Shown: positions 27,028-38,300 of the stretch, one piece after another | How the letters are laid out: each line of letters opens with the position of its first letter | Numbering within the stretch: position 1 is the first letter of the stretch | Assembly: GCA_963816725.1 (NCBI GenBank) | Contig: CAWFMC010000024.1 | Span: forward strand, 1-64,000 | Direction: 5' to 3' | DNA: 64,000 nucleotides | DNA from: CAVSUB01 sp963816725 | GTDB taxonomy: Bacteria; Acidobacteriota; Vicinamibacteria; Vicinamibacterales; 2-12-FULL-66-21 | The notes under the pieces: generated by a model | The model's input: only the letters and a program-made list of their open reading frames with translations | Database searches by the model: none | What the model was told of the DNA's origin: nothing | Translations under genes and position numbers: made by a program

Positions 27028-28142
27028 TCGCTCGGCGGGTGCTGCTGGACACGCGTGTTCTCAACACCCGGCAACCGACCGGGTTGAGCCGGTATGCGGC
27101 GACGTTGTTCGAGCACCTGGTGGGCCGCGAGCGCTGCGAGTATCTGGTCGCGGACGGCGGCTCTGGTTCGATACCGGGGGCGCACTCCTTGCCGTTCGAT
27201 GTGCCTCTCGGAGATGCGGCAGGTGCGGCACGATGGCTGACCGCCATCTGCCGCTTGTACGACGTCGATCTCGTGTTCTCGCCCTATCTGCCGGTATCAA
27301 AGTTAGCGGGCACGCCGGTCGTTCTGACCGTGCACGATCTGATTGCGCTCGAGCATCCGGAATGGTTCGCGGATGCATCGGTCCACCGATTTTTCGCGGG
27401 ACCGCTCCGGGCGAGCGCGCGTGACGTGGACCGGATCATCACCGGCTCGGACGCTGCGGCGGCATCGATCGTCGAGCACTACGCGGTCGCACCCGGTCGC
27501 ATCACGGTCGTGCCCCATGCTGCCGCGCGCGTGTTCTCTCCGGGACCGCTGCGCGACCGGGACCGGGTGACCTCACTCGTCGGGTCGGACCCCTTCATCC
27601 TCTCCGTCGCCACGCTGGAACCGCGCAAGAACATCGCGCGGCTCGTCGAGGCGTTCGAGATCGTCCGAGACCATCAGCCCGGCATACGGCGGCGGCTCGT
27701 ACTCGTCGGCCGCCTCGGGTGGCGCTGCGGACCGATCCTCGAACGGATCTCCGTCTCTCGTTATCACGACGACATCGTCCATCTCGGTCACGTCGACGAC
27801 CAGGCGCTGACCGATCTGTTTCGATCGTGTGCCGTTTGTGCTTACGTGAGCCTGGCCGAGGGATTCGGCTTGCCCGTGCTCGAGGCACTGGCGTGCGGGG
27901 CGGCGGTGGTCACATCCGACATCCCGGTCATCAGGGAGGTTGCGGCGGACGCGGCGTGGTATGCCGATCCCGAAGACGCGACCAGCATCGCCTGTCAGAT
28001 CGGGCAGGCCTTGACGGATCGGCCGGCGGCCGAGGGGCTGCGTGAGGCCGCCCTACGCCGGGCTGCCATGTTCGACTGGGATCGGACAGCGGCCGCGACC
28101 GAAGGGGTGTTCGACGCGGCGCTCAGCGGACGCGGGCGATGA
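27024..28142 (+). CDS. GT4-family glycosyltransferase
   Basis: Retaining glycosyltransferase of 372 residues with the GT-B fold. The acceptor half begins VLLDTRVLNTRQPTGLSRYA and contains VVLTVHDLIALEHPEWF. The donor half has FILSVATLEPRKNIARLVEA and the GT4 signature EGFGLPVLEALACGAAVVTS. This arrangement is typical of mannosyl- or rhamnosyl-transferases of O-antigen and capsule clusters. It overlaps the upstream gene by four bases, and its stop abuts the convergent minus-strand operon without spacing. Donor and acceptor sugars are unknown. Confidence 0.9.
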   Translation: MIARRVLLDTRVLNTRQPTGLSRYAATLFEHLVGRERCEYLVADGGSGSIPGAHSLPFDVPLGDAAGAARWLTAICRLYDVDLVFSPYLPVSKLAGTPVVLTVHDLIALEHPEWFADASVHRFFAGPLRASARDVDRIITGSDAAAASIVEHYAVAPGRITVVPHAAARVFSPGPLRDRDRVTSLVGSDPFILSVATLEPRKNIARLVEAFEIVRDHQPGIRRRLVLVGRLGWRCGPILERISVSRYHDDIVHLGHVDDQALTDLFRSCAVCAYVSLAEGFGLPVLEALACGAAVVTSDIPVIREVAADAAWYADPEDATSIACQIGQALTDRPAAEGLREAALRRAAMFDWDRTAAATEGVFDAALSGRGR

Positions 28143-30783
28143 TCAGCACGCCGAGCCGGCCGCGGGCGACAGATCCGCGAGGACGCCGCGGGGATGCAGC
28201 GTGAGCATGTCGGCGGGCACGCCCAGGTCACGCAGCTGCGCGCGGATCTCCGCTTCGTAGACGCTGCCGATCAGCAGCCGATCGATGGTCAGCGTGTCCA
28301 CCTGCGACGGGGCCAGCACCGGCAGACCGAGCAGCGTCGTGCCATGTTTGCGGCTGTCGTTGTCCAGGAAGGCGAGCACTTCGTGGCGGCGCATCAGCTG
28401 ACGGGCCAGCCGTTCGCCGCCCACGCCGGCGCCAAATACGGCAACGCGCAGGCGAGTCTGGGCCAGCCGGATCCCCGGGTGCGACGCCGATCGTGCACGC
28501 GCGGCCTCGAGGGCGGAGCGGTATTGGTCGATCGCGGCGCGATTGAAGTCGGCGACTGCCGGCGCAAACCGATCCCGGGCATGTTGTCGGGTTGCGTAGA
28601 CGTGCCGGTACGCGCGCGCCGCTTCATCAAGGCGTGGCGAGGCCCAGCGGGTCCCCGCCGGATACGGGCCCATTCTCGCCTTCAGCGTGACGAGGTCGTA
28701 GCCGACGAGATGAGCCAAGGACGCGTGGCAGAAGTCCAGGTTGCCGCCGTACGCGCTGGCAATGACCGGCCTTCCAAGCGCCAGCGCTTCGGCGATCGGC
28801 AGCCCGTATCCTTCGGTCGTGTGCAGCGAGACGATCGCAGCGGCGCGGGCCATCAAGCGAGCGAGCGCGCTGGCGTCCAGGTTGTCGAGCAGGAATCGCA
28901 CGTCGCCGCGGCCGCGTGCCGCGTGACGCAGCGTCTCCAGATAGTCCGGCCGGATCCGCGTGTTCGAGAGCTTCACGACGAGACCAGTCTCACCGTTGTC
29001 GCGAGGGAACGCATCCAGGTACGCGGTGATCGCCGCGAGCGGGTTCTTCCGCTCCGGGCAGCTGAAGAAGTCGGACATCGTGACGAACACGTGCTTACGA
29101 TCCGCGAGAGGGAACTCGGCACGGACCGAGGGCTCGCCGCGCGCCATCCGGGCCAAATCCGGATTGACCAGAAGCGGGGCCAGCCTCACCACGGGACCCT
29201 CGAGCTGTTCGAAGCACGCCGCGTTGAATGCGCTGGCGCACCAGATCTCGTTGAACAACCGCGCGTGTTCCCGCGCCTGGGCCGGCAAGGTCTCTAGCTC
29301 CCACAGCCAGTAGCCGATCTTGTAGCTCGGACGCGACCACACCTCCGGATGCGTCGCGTGAAAGAGCGGGACCGCATCGCAGTTGACGTGGACGAGATCG
29401 ATCTCGGGATTGGCGAGCGGCAGCGACAACGACACGCCCGGCTGAGCGCAGAGCGACGGTGATCCAGCCAGGTAATTCACGTTGCGGGTGCCTGTGCCGG
29501 CGGCGAACGCCCGAGCCGTCGAGCGCGCCGCCTCGGCCAGCCCGCTCTGCGAGGTGAAGTAGCCGAACACGTTGATGCCACGGGCCCGTCGGGTTGTGAC
29601 TACTCTCGGAAGACGCAGCCGCACGCGCTCACGGCCTTCGCCTGCGACCCACGCGTCCACCCGCGCCCGGCGATCTTCGGGCGACAGGTCCTCGACGTCG
29701 CGCTGGAGCGCCGGCGTCTGCCGGCACGCCTCTGCCAGCAGTCGCGGCAGTGTCGGGACGTCAGAGTCCGGCAGGCGCAGGTAATCGTGCAGGATCCGCC
29801 GTGCCGCCGCGAGCGAGGTGGCCGTCATGAGCGCCCCCTGGACCGCCGGTGACGCGATCACCGCCTCGCGCCATGACGCCGGGATCGGCAGCAGGCGATC
29901 GAGTGGGGAAGCGGCGCGGCGCGGGTGCGGGGCAACGTCACGCAGGCGGTCGCGGTACCCGGAGATCAGCGCATGAAGCCAGGCCGGCCAGGCATCACGT
30001 TGCACGCTGCTCGGGATCGCCCCGTTGTCGAGCAGTCCGCTGAAGCTGACCGTCCGGAGCGGGTGTCCATCGAGGAGCCGCCAGCGGTCGCGACGGCCTG
30101 CCGCGACGAGCTCGCGATGATGCAGGTTCCAGACGCTGACCTGATAGCCAGGATCCCTCAGGACGGTGACCCGATCGAGCAGCGCGGGGAGGAGCTCGAG
30201 CAGCGGCTTGGACGGATCGTCCGGTTCTCCCCGATCGGGATGGAGCCACCGGCTGCGCCAGGCGTCCATCCACCGCGCCAGCAACGCGGTAATGCCAGGG
30301 CTCGCGGACAAGCCGATGAGAGATGGATCGAAGAGTCCCGAGGTGCGCAACTCGCGGCCGCCCGGAATCAGTGAATCGGTGAAGGGCTGAATGATCCGGG
30401 GCACGATGCACCGCTTCGCTCGAGCGCAACGCGCGCTGGAGCTCCGGGAGCGGGGCATAGCAACGGACCTCTGGGCCGAAGTACACGACTCGGTCGTATC
30501 CCTGGGCGAAGAGCGCCTGAAACGTCCACGGCACGAGCGCGGCGAGCGTGGACGACTTCGGCAGACTCACCGCGAAGGCAACCCATTCGGCGAGCTTCAC
30601 GTCCGCGGCGGACAACCGGTGCGTCCCGCGAGGAAGGCGGATGGGCAGACTCTCGGTGGATACGAGCGCGCGAGCCCACCGCGGGTGAACACGCGCCAGG
30701 TCGTGTATCAGCACGGAGGCGTGCGCTGCGACGCCGTGATCGGCAACAGTGAACGCGATCGTGGACCGACGCGAGTGCTTCAC
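28143..30783 (-). pseudogene. Large multidomain glycosyltransferase, one frameshift
   Basis: Reconstructed as about 880 residues from GTG 30783, which overlaps the stop of the preceding GT4 gene. The N-terminal part looks like a sugar-transferase domain of the GT-A type: STIAFTVADHGVAAHASVLI, YDRVVYFGPEVRCYAPL, then after a shift near 30406 IVPRIIQPFTDSL, GYQVSVWNLHH and TVSFSGLL. A GT4 domain follows (INVFGYFTSQSGLAEAARS, then TEGYGLPIAEALALGRPVIA). A C-terminal Rossmann-like domain (VAVFGAGVGGERLARQLM, FLDNDSRKHG) resembles those that end some glycan-modifying enzymes. One extra base near 30406 breaks it; no other damage was seen. Confidence 0.75.
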
Positions 30784-31879
30784 CGGGTGGTGTCCTCGTA
30801 AAGCGGCTGGTGCGCGGCGGCGGATGTCGCCACGTCGTAAGTCGCCGCCGCGAAGGCCCGGCCTCGCGCCGACATCAGCGTCCCGGTCGCGACGCCCGAG
30901 CACGCGCAGCATGCCTGCGGCCAGGGCGCTGTGATCGTCAGGCGCGACTGTCTCGCCGCAGTCCGCCCGATGGATCATCTCGGGAATGCCCCCGACGGTT
31001 GTCGATACGATCGGCAGGCCGGCGAGCATGGCTTCGACAATCGCCACCGGTTGATTGTCGGACCGCGTCGGGAGCACGAGCAGGTCGTAGTCGGGCAGCT
31101 GACGATACGCCCCCCGGACGTGCCCGTGCAGGAACACGCGGCGCGAATCGATGTCGAGGACTCGCGCGCGCGCTTCGAGCGCCGGACGGAGGTCGCCGTC
31201 ACCGAACAGGTGCACTTCGGCCTCCGGCAGGGCGTCCCAGACCGCCGGCATGGCCTCGAGCAGCACGTCCTGCCCTTTGCGGGCGGTCAGCTCGCCAACA
31301 CAGGCAATTCGCGCCGGAGTGCGACCGCCACCGTTCGGCACGAGGTCGGCATAGCGCGAGAGATCGAATCCATAAGGGATCACTTCGACGTGAGGGTGAC
31401 CGGGCAGGGCAGCGACCCGCTCGGCCCAGTACGTCGACGGCGAGACGATCGCATCCGCGAGCGAGAAGGCGAGTGCGTCCTGCAGCGCGTATGCAGCAGG
31501 ACGATCGATGCTCCATCCATGGCAGGTCGCCAGAATGCGTCGCGCGCCAGACCAGCGGGCCACCGCGATCCCCGGCGCCGTGTGGCTGTGCACGACCGTC
31601 AGGTCGTCCCATCGGTCCGGCAATGGTGCGCAGCCGGACGGCGGCCGCGTCGAGAAGGACCGGGTCGCGATGGAAGAAGTCGCCGGCTGTAGGCACGCCC
31701 ACTCCCGATGCGCGCAGTTCCTCGAGCATCGCGGGATCCGATCGCCACCCGCCCTCGGCATCGTCAGCGACGACGACCAGCACGTCGTGACCGCGATGCG
31801 ACGCCTGGTGCACGGCGAGGTCGACGATCGCCCGGCCGGCGCCGAGGCGCAGGTGCGTGATCAGATGGACGATGCGCAC
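30780..31879 (-). pseudogene. GT4-family glycosyltransferase, two frameshifts
   Basis: From GTG 31879 (GAGGCGGAG upstream) the first frame reads RIVHLITHLRLGAGRAIVDL. A shift near 31620 leads to LTVVHSHTAPGIAVARWSGA, VEVIPYGFDLSRYADL and the GT4 donor motif DNQPVAIVEAMLAGLPIVST. A second shift near 30880 is needed to reach RAFAAATYDVATSAA and the TGA at 30780-30782. The reconstructed protein is about 366 residues, a normal GT4 length. Both breaks are repaired by removing one base. The stop overlaps the GTG of the next gene, which shows tight coupling in the operon. Confidence 0.78.
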
Positions 31880-31898
31880 GGTCAGCTCCGCCTCGTGA

Positions 31899-32722
31899 TC
31901 ACGCGGCGGGAGCGTGGATGATCAGGCCGTAGGACGTCGAGGTGTGTCCCCAGAGATCGAGCTTCAGGTGCACCTCGCCCTTGAACGGGTATTTGTCGAC
32001 GATGCGCGTCACCGGGCAGCGTGCCGTCGGTGAAGTCGAGATCGACCATGAAGCCGTCCTTCTCGAGCCGCGCGGCGACGTCTTCCATGTCCCTCCGGCG
32101 ATAAATCACCACGCCGCCGTCGTCTACCGTCTTGTCGTTCGACGAGACGTTGAACTCGGTCGTGTGGACCGCCACGCCACCGGGCCGAAGCAGCTTCGCC
32201 GAGTTGACGACGAATTGCAGTCCTTCCTCGAGGTTGCCGAGGTGCTCGAAGGAGCAGGCAGACCAGAGGAAATCGGCGGTGCCGAGGTTGTCAGGCAGCG
32301 CACGCATGTCGACGTACTGGAACGACACGAGCTCCTGAAATCGATCCGGCGGGCACAGGCCGAGCCGATTCAACTCCGTCAGCGACGCGGCGTGCTGATT
32401 GGTGTCGACCCAACCCTTTTTCGCTGCTTCGTCGGCCTGCAGATCCGTGCCGAGGACCTCGCAGCCGTACGACGCAAAGAGCGCGGCGAGCGGCTCGAGG
32501 CCGACGGCGAAGCCAATCCCGCGCTTGCCGGGCTGGAGCATCTGCCGCTCCTCGAGCGCCTGCGAGATGTAGCGGTACTCCCAGATCTTGCGATGGAGGC
32601 GCTTCGGCTGCTGGCGGCAGCTTCTGGCCCCAGCCCTGGAAGGTCTCCGATTCGAGCTGCGCCTGTGTGCACAGGCCGGAGCGCAGGAGTGACCTGCCGA
32701 TTGCGCGTTCGATCGTTGCCAC
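31899..32722 (-). pseudogene. SAM-dependent methyltransferase of a glycan cluster, two frameshifts
   Basis: From GTG 32722 (AGAGGA upstream) the frame reads ATIERAIGRSLLRSGLCTQA and QLESETFQGWGQKL. After a shift near 32615 comes HRKIWEYRYISQALEERQML, GIGFAVGLEPLAALFASYGC, VLGTDLQADEAAKKGW and FLWSACSFEHLGNLEEGLQF. A second shift near 32020 gives VTRIVDKYPFKGEVHLKLDL and a TGA at 31899-31901. This matches a methyltransferase family common beside DUF115 and GT4 genes. The full length would be about 274 residues. Each break is one extra base; the second lies in a CCC run. Confidence 0.78.
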
Positions 32723-32800
32723 GAGGTGTCCTCTCTATGCGGCGTCCGGACGCCGCGTCATGCGGGCTCCGTCGCTGCGGGTTTCTCTGAACCGACGTGA

Positions 32801-33016
32801 CTATCCGCGAGCCAAGGCGCGCGCGTGGACGCGTGCGAGCAATGCCTGCGCGGCCTGGTGAACCGGCACCAGCCGCAGGCACTCCGTCGCGAGCTCGTAG
32901 CGGAGGAGGTCCGCCAGCCAGTGGGTCTCAAGCGACATCTTGGGCGCGCCGTCCAACGTCGTCTGCAGGATGTCTCCGGTGAAGACGATGCGGCGGCGCG
33001 GGGCAGTGCACGTCAT
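32801..33016 (-). pseudogene. Truncated glycan-biosynthesis gene (N-terminal fragment)
   Basis: ATG 33016 overlaps the stop of the DUF115 gene (ATGA). The 71 residues read RRRIVFTGDILQTTLDGAPK, MSLETHWLADLLRYELATEC and VHQAAQALLARVHARALARG before TAG. This is the opening of an uncharacterised glycan-locus family in which IVFTGDxLxxTxDG starts a GT-B-like protein of several hundred residues. Everything beyond the first alpha/beta unit is missing, and the next gene begins only about 80 bases on. I infer a deletion rather than a genuine mini-protein. Confidence 0.6.
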
Positions 33017-35040
33017 GACGCGCGGGAATCCCTGGCGTGACGATCGCCGAGCGCGGCGGCGACGCGCTGTTCCGCGCTTGCAGAGCCAGCGCCGAACTCG
33101 ACCTCTCGCGCGCAGCGCAGCCAGCGGCGGGCGAGCAGCTCGCAAGCGGTGTCGGTGGTCGGCATAGCTGGCGCCACGATGTCAGCGCCAGATTCCGGCC
33201 AGAGCTTTCCGAGGAGCGCCTCGAAGACTTCGATGGAGACGCGAAGCTGCTCGGGCCACTCGTAGGCAACGCTGATCGGCGCATCAGTCGTGTCTGCCAG
33301 CGCCTTGACGGCCGGCAGCGCGCGAACGGCGCGCTCGATGCTGAGGAACAACGTCCAGGCATGCTCGAGCAGCAGCGCCGATTCGACCTGGGCATCCTCG
33401 GGCAGCGCCGGCGCCGGCTGTCTCCTCAACAGGGCCCGATACCTCGTCGTCGATTCCGGCAGGCGGCGGTAAAGACCTGGTGGGGCACCGGTCGGCGGCC
33501 ACGCCAGCGCCGGCGTAGGTGCGGCGACACTGCGCCCGCTCTCGAGCGTCTCTGCCGCCTCGACGAGGGCAGCCCGAACAGCGGCCGGATCGAACTCGTC
33601 ACCGGCGAACGCCATCCACGCCGGCAGCGGGGCGGTCATGTGCGCGTTCATCTCGAGCGCGGCACACACGTTCCGCAGTCGTGACGCGAGGACCATCGGC
33701 TCGACGCCTTGGAAGCGCCGGACGAGCGATCGCATCGACGGGAGCGTCACCGGACAGGGCAGTGCTTGACCGAGGGTAGCTTGTTGGATGCCGGCACCGA
33801 ACAGCATGCCGGCCCCGCTCGCGTTGATGACGGTGCGGCCGCTGCGTTGTGCGTGCGCGACCATCCAATCGCGGAAGGACAGGAGAAACGGGGTCGTGGC
33901 GGTGTCGATGCCGCGCAGGTCAGGCGTGCGGACGCTGTCCTTGCCATCGATCGACCAGCTCCACACGGTTTCGACGGGCACCAGCGTGGCGGCGGCGCGC
34001 AGCCACTCGCGCTCGTAGGTCGTGCCGCGGGCGTAGGTGCGGTTACCGGTGTACGACAGGTCGGCGCCAACGATCACGATCGGGTCGCACCCCGCCAGAC
34101 AGGCGAGCTCGAACGCCGCCGTGAGGACAGAGCCCCAGACATTCAAGCCGCCGATCTCGAGACCCTGCGCGTTCAGCCACGGCCACGGATGGTGGTTCGA
34201 GGCACCGAACCAGAACGTGCGCGACTCGAAGGCCGCCGTCACGTTCCGATCGAGGGCTGCCTCGGCGACCAGCCACGTGTCGCGGCATTCGGGGAGGTTG
34301 AGCAGGTGGCGCGCGTTGACGGTGCTCGGGTCGAGGCCGACGACGACGGGCGGCGTGATGCCGGCGGTCAGCAGGGGTCGGAGCGCGGTGTCGCACGCGA
34401 TGATGTAGGCGCGATCGGCGTAGGTGCGGAGGTCATCGAGCGCGGCATCGAGCGACGGTCCAGCGGCGCAGATCACCGCCGGCGTGCCGGTGAGCGCCCC
34501 GCTCAGGGCGCGGACATCGCTGCCGGCCGTCACGGCGGGGACGTTGCGGATCGCGTTCACCAGGTAGCGCGGTGCGAAGCGCCTTCGCGCGGTGTCATTG
34601 GCTCTGACGCCAAAGATGATCCGGGTCAGGACGTCCTTGGCTGCCTGCGTGACCGTGCTCCCGCGTGTCACCAGCACTGGCGGATCGATGACCCCGACGG
34701 GGAAGATGCGCCACGCCTCGTCGGCACCGGCGTAGTCGGGGGCGGCCAGGTAGGCGAGCCGCCCGGTTGCGTGCCAGGCGCGCCACACCGGCGTCGTGAC
34801 GAACCTTGCGGCCGTCCCGGGATCTGGTTCTACCGCCAGCACGCGCGTGCCCGGTGCAAAGCGATCGAGCGCTTCGAGCAGTGATCCGTCACCGAGCCCG
34901 ACGAGGCCGAGCACGGGTGGCACCGGCGCATCCTTCAGCGCACCGCGCAGCCAGCGCCACGCTGCCGCGGTCGCGTCGGCCGAACCGGCGGGCCCCGCGG
35001 CAGCCATGGAGCGGAGTCGATCTTCAGCGCCCGGGATCAT
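33013..35040 (-). CDS. DUF115 / MptE-like (Maf-type) glycosylation protein
   Basis: A 675-residue protein of the 6-hydroxymethylpterin pyrophosphokinase MptE-like family (DUF115), which includes the motility-associated Maf glycosyltransferases that attach nonulosonic acids to flagellin. The core (about 185-370) reads TPAVICAAGPSLDAALDDLR, ADRAYIIACDTALRPLL, PPVVVGLDPST and GCDPIVIVGADLSYTGNRTY. Flanking regions are helical. It is the first gene of the minus-strand glycan operon. No flagellar genes are in the window, so the acceptor could be another surface protein. ATG 35040 lacks a strong ribosome binding site; ATG 35007 is an alternative. Confidence 0.82.
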   Translation of the reverse strand: MIPGAEDRLRSMAAAGPAGSADATAAAWRWLRGALKDAPVPPVLGLVGLGDGSLLEALDRFAPGTRVLAVEPDPGTAARFVTTPVWRAWHATGRLAYLAAPDYAGADEAWRIFPVGVIDPPVLVTRGSTVTQAAKDVLTRIIFGVRANDTARRRFAPRYLVNAIRNVPAVTAGSDVRALSGALTGTPAVICAAGPSLDAALDDLRTYADRAYIIACDTALRPLLTAGITPPVVVGLDPSTVNARHLLNLPECRDTWLVAEAALDRNVTAAFESRTFWFGASNHHPWPWLNAQGLEIGGLNVWGSVLTAAFELACLAGCDPIVIVGADLSYTGNRTYARGTTYEREWLRAAATLVPVETVWSWSIDGKDSVRTPDLRGIDTATTPFLLSFRDWMVAHAQRSGRTVINASGAGMLFGAGIQQATLGQALPCPVTLPSMRSLVRRFQGVEPMVLASRLRNVCAALEMNAHMTAPLPAWMAFAGDEFDPAAVRAALVEAAETLESGRSVAAPTPALAWPPTGAPPGLYRRLPESTTRYRALLRRQPAPALPEDAQVESALLLEHAWTLFLSIERAVRALPAVKALADTTDAPISVAYEWPEQLRVSIEVFEALLGKLWPESGADIVAPAMPTTDTACELLARRWLRCAREVEFGAGSASAEQRVAAALGDRHARDSRAS

Positions 35041-35388
35041 CGGCCCGGGCGAGGAGCAAGTGGGGTGCCGCGAACTCGCGGCGATTCAGGCCGAATTTCA
35101 CGCATCGGTGCGGCGGACCCGCGGATCGCGTTGACGGCCCGCCGACCCCATCGTCGGAGCGCCGTCACGCTGCGCTGATATGGCCAGCCGACTGGTGACG
35201 ATGACGATCCGAGCGGATTTTGCCCACGTCGTGCGCGATCTGACGACAATTCCTGACTCAAGCGTGGGAGGTTCTGTTAGCATCCAGCCGCCTGATCACT
35301 CTTGCGCGCGTCGTTTCGACGGCCGGGTCGCGGTCCGTCGCAGGCGGGCCGCTCGACGCCGCGTCAGGCTGAGGAGGAGGGGAACTCG
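35041..35388. promoter_or_regulatory. Divergent control region between glycan operon and TonB receptor
   Basis: About 350 bases between two divergently transcribed genes, so promoters for both should lie here. No clear -35/-10 pair could be singled out by eye. At its right end GAGGAGGAGGGG (35371-35382) is the strong ribosome binding site of the TonB receptor. Short frames inside are Arg/Pro-rich and not gene-like. Confidence 0.45.
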
Positions 35389-38300
35389 ATGGGGAGACTG
35401 CGCAATCTCAGGATCGCGTTGGTGACCGCCGGGGTGCTCGCGTCGGCGGTGATGGCATCCGCGCAAATCACCACCGGATCGGTCACCGGAAGCGTAAGGG
35501 ACGGCCAGGGCGCGGTGATACCGGGGGCGACGGTCGCCCTCGTCAGCGAAACCCGCGGCACGCAATTGCCGGACGTAGTGACGAGCGCGGAAGGGGACTT
35601 TCAATTCGTCAACGTGCCGGCCGATCGCTACACGATCCAGGTCAGCATGAGCGGCTTCAAGACGATGAAGAAGACCGGCGTCGAGGTCAGCCCGGGTGAC
35701 CGCCTCGGGCTGGGCGCGCTGACCATCGACATCGGCGGCGTGACCGACACCGTAGTCGTGCAGGCCGAGACGACACCCATTCAGTCGCAGAGCGGCGAAC
35801 GCTCCTTCACCATCCCCACCAAGACCGTCGAGAACCTGCCGATCTCCAACCGCAGCTTCATCGCGCTGGCCTCGCTGGCGCCGGGCGTCAGCACCGTCGG
35901 CAACCCGACCCGCATCGGCGGGGGCGGCGACACCAACATCATGATGGACGGCGTCGGGGTCATGGACACCGGCAGCAACGCCCCGCTGCTGCAGATGAAC
36001 GTGGAGTCGATCGCCGAGGTCAAGGTCCTGACGTCGGTCTACCAGGCCGAGTACGGCCGCTCCAGCGGCCTGCAGATCACCGCCGTCACCAAAAGCGGCA
36101 CCAACCAGTTCCGCGGCTCCGCGTATGACGTCCAGCGCAACTCCGACTGGAACTCGAACAGCAAGGTCAACAAACTGAACGGCGATCCCAAGACGGTCCT
36201 GAACGAAAAGGATCTGGGATTCTCGGTCGGCGGCCCGATCGGCAAGCCTGGCGGCACCAACAAGCTGTTCTTCTTCTATAGCCAGGAGTTTTCACCGCGC
36301 ACCGCCGGAAACGACGTCCAGCGCTTCCGGGTGCCGACCGCCGCGGAGCGGGCCGGCGATTTCTCGAATACGCTCGACAATCTGGGTGCCCGTTACAACT
36401 TCATCAAGGACCCGAACCTGGCGGGTGGGTGCAGCGCCACGGATACGAGCGGCTGTTTCGCCGATGGCGGTGTGATTGGCAAGATCCCGGCGAACCGGCT
36501 CTATCAGACCGGACTGAACATCCTCAATCAGTACCCGCTGCCCAACGTCAGCGTCGCCGGGGCGGGCTACAACTACGAGATCACCCGGCCCAAGGAAACC
36601 GCGCTCAGCACCCAGCCGGCGCTGCGCCTCGACTACCAGCCGACCCAGAAGCTGCGCGCGACGTTCAAGTACTCCGGGTGGATTCAGCGGCGGGACCAGA
36701 TTCCCGGCCTTCTCCCCGGGTTCAATGACACGCAGATGCAGCGGCCGGTGATCAGCACGCTGGCGATCTCGAGCAATTACAGCCTGAGCAACACGCTGTT
36801 CCTCGAAGGCACGTACGGCCGGAGCCGGAACGAGCTGGCCGGCTGCGCGCTCGCGCAGAGCGGGACCGGGCCCACCTTCTGCCGCGCCGCGGTGCCGATG
36901 GACGACAACTCGAACCGCTTCAACGCCGGCCTCGGAGGCCTGCCGCTGCTGTTCCCGGACGCCAACAAGCTCAATCCCGATTACTACGCGAAGAAGGCGC
37001 TGGACGGGATGAATCCGGCGCCGCCGGCGTGGGTCAACGGCGACTTCGTCAAGCCGCCGGCGTTCGCCTGGGGCAGCCGCATCAACTCGAACAACACGCC
37101 GCCGAACATCCCGTTCCCGACCTACTTCAACGTGAACGCGACGCAGGACGTGGCGATCAGCCTGACCAAGGTTGCCGGCCGGCATACGCTGAAGACCGGC
37201 TTCTTCAACACGCACAGCTACAAGGCCGAGCAGGCGACCGGCGCCGACTCGTTCGGGACCCTCAACTTCCAGCAGGATGCGGTGGGGACCAACGCCTTCG
37301 ATACGTCGTTCGGTTTCGCCAATGCGGCCATCGGGTCGTTCAGCTCGTATCAGCAGGCCTCGAAGTACACCGAGGGCAACTTCGTCTACGACAACCGTGA
37401 GGCCTACATCCAGGACAACTGGAAGGCCAGCAACCGCCTGACGCTCGACTACGGCATGCGCTTCGTGAACGCGTTGCCGCAGTACGACAAGCTGGGGCAG
37501 GGCAGCAACTTCCTCCCCGATCAGTGGTCACGCTCGGCCGCACCGGCCCTGTATCGCCCGGGCTGCGCGGTTTCGGTGCCGGCGGGGACCGCGTGTCCGG
37601 CCGCCAGTCAGCAGGCGTTGAACCCGTTGACCGGGCAACTGCTCGGGCCGAACACCACGCTCGCGATCGGCACGCTGGTGCAGGGATCGGGGAACCCGAC
37701 CAACGCCTTGTTCCTCGGCGGTCAGGGCATCGAGGACACGACGTACACCTTCCCGGCGCTGGCCCTCGCGCCGCGCTTCGGGATGGCCTACGACGTCACC
37801 GGGACCCAGAAGATGGTGCTGCGGGGTGGCGTGGGGCTCTTCTACGATCGCCCGTTCGGCAACTCGGTCATCTTCATGCCGGGCAATCCACCGACTGCGA
37901 AGAACGTGACGGTCCGCTACGGCCAGCTGCAGAGCCTGGGTAGCGCCGGGCTGACCACCCAGGGCGCGCCGGCCCTCAACACGATCCAGTACAAGGCCGA
38001 TCTGCCGTCGTCCACGCAGTGGAGCGCCGGCATGCAGATGACGATCCCGTGGGCGACGACGATCGACGTCGAGTGGGTCGGACAACACAGCTTCAACTCG
38101 GTCCGCACGGTGAACATCAACGCCGTGGACTTCGGCTCCGCCTACCTGCCGCAGAACCAGAACCCGAACCTGGTCAGCGCGACTCCTGGTGGCGCCGCGG
38201 TGTCGACCGATCTGATGCGGACCTTCCAGGGCTACGCTGCGATCAACCAGCGGACCTTCGACGGCTGGCGCACGTTCCATTCGCTGCAGCTGTCGCTCAA

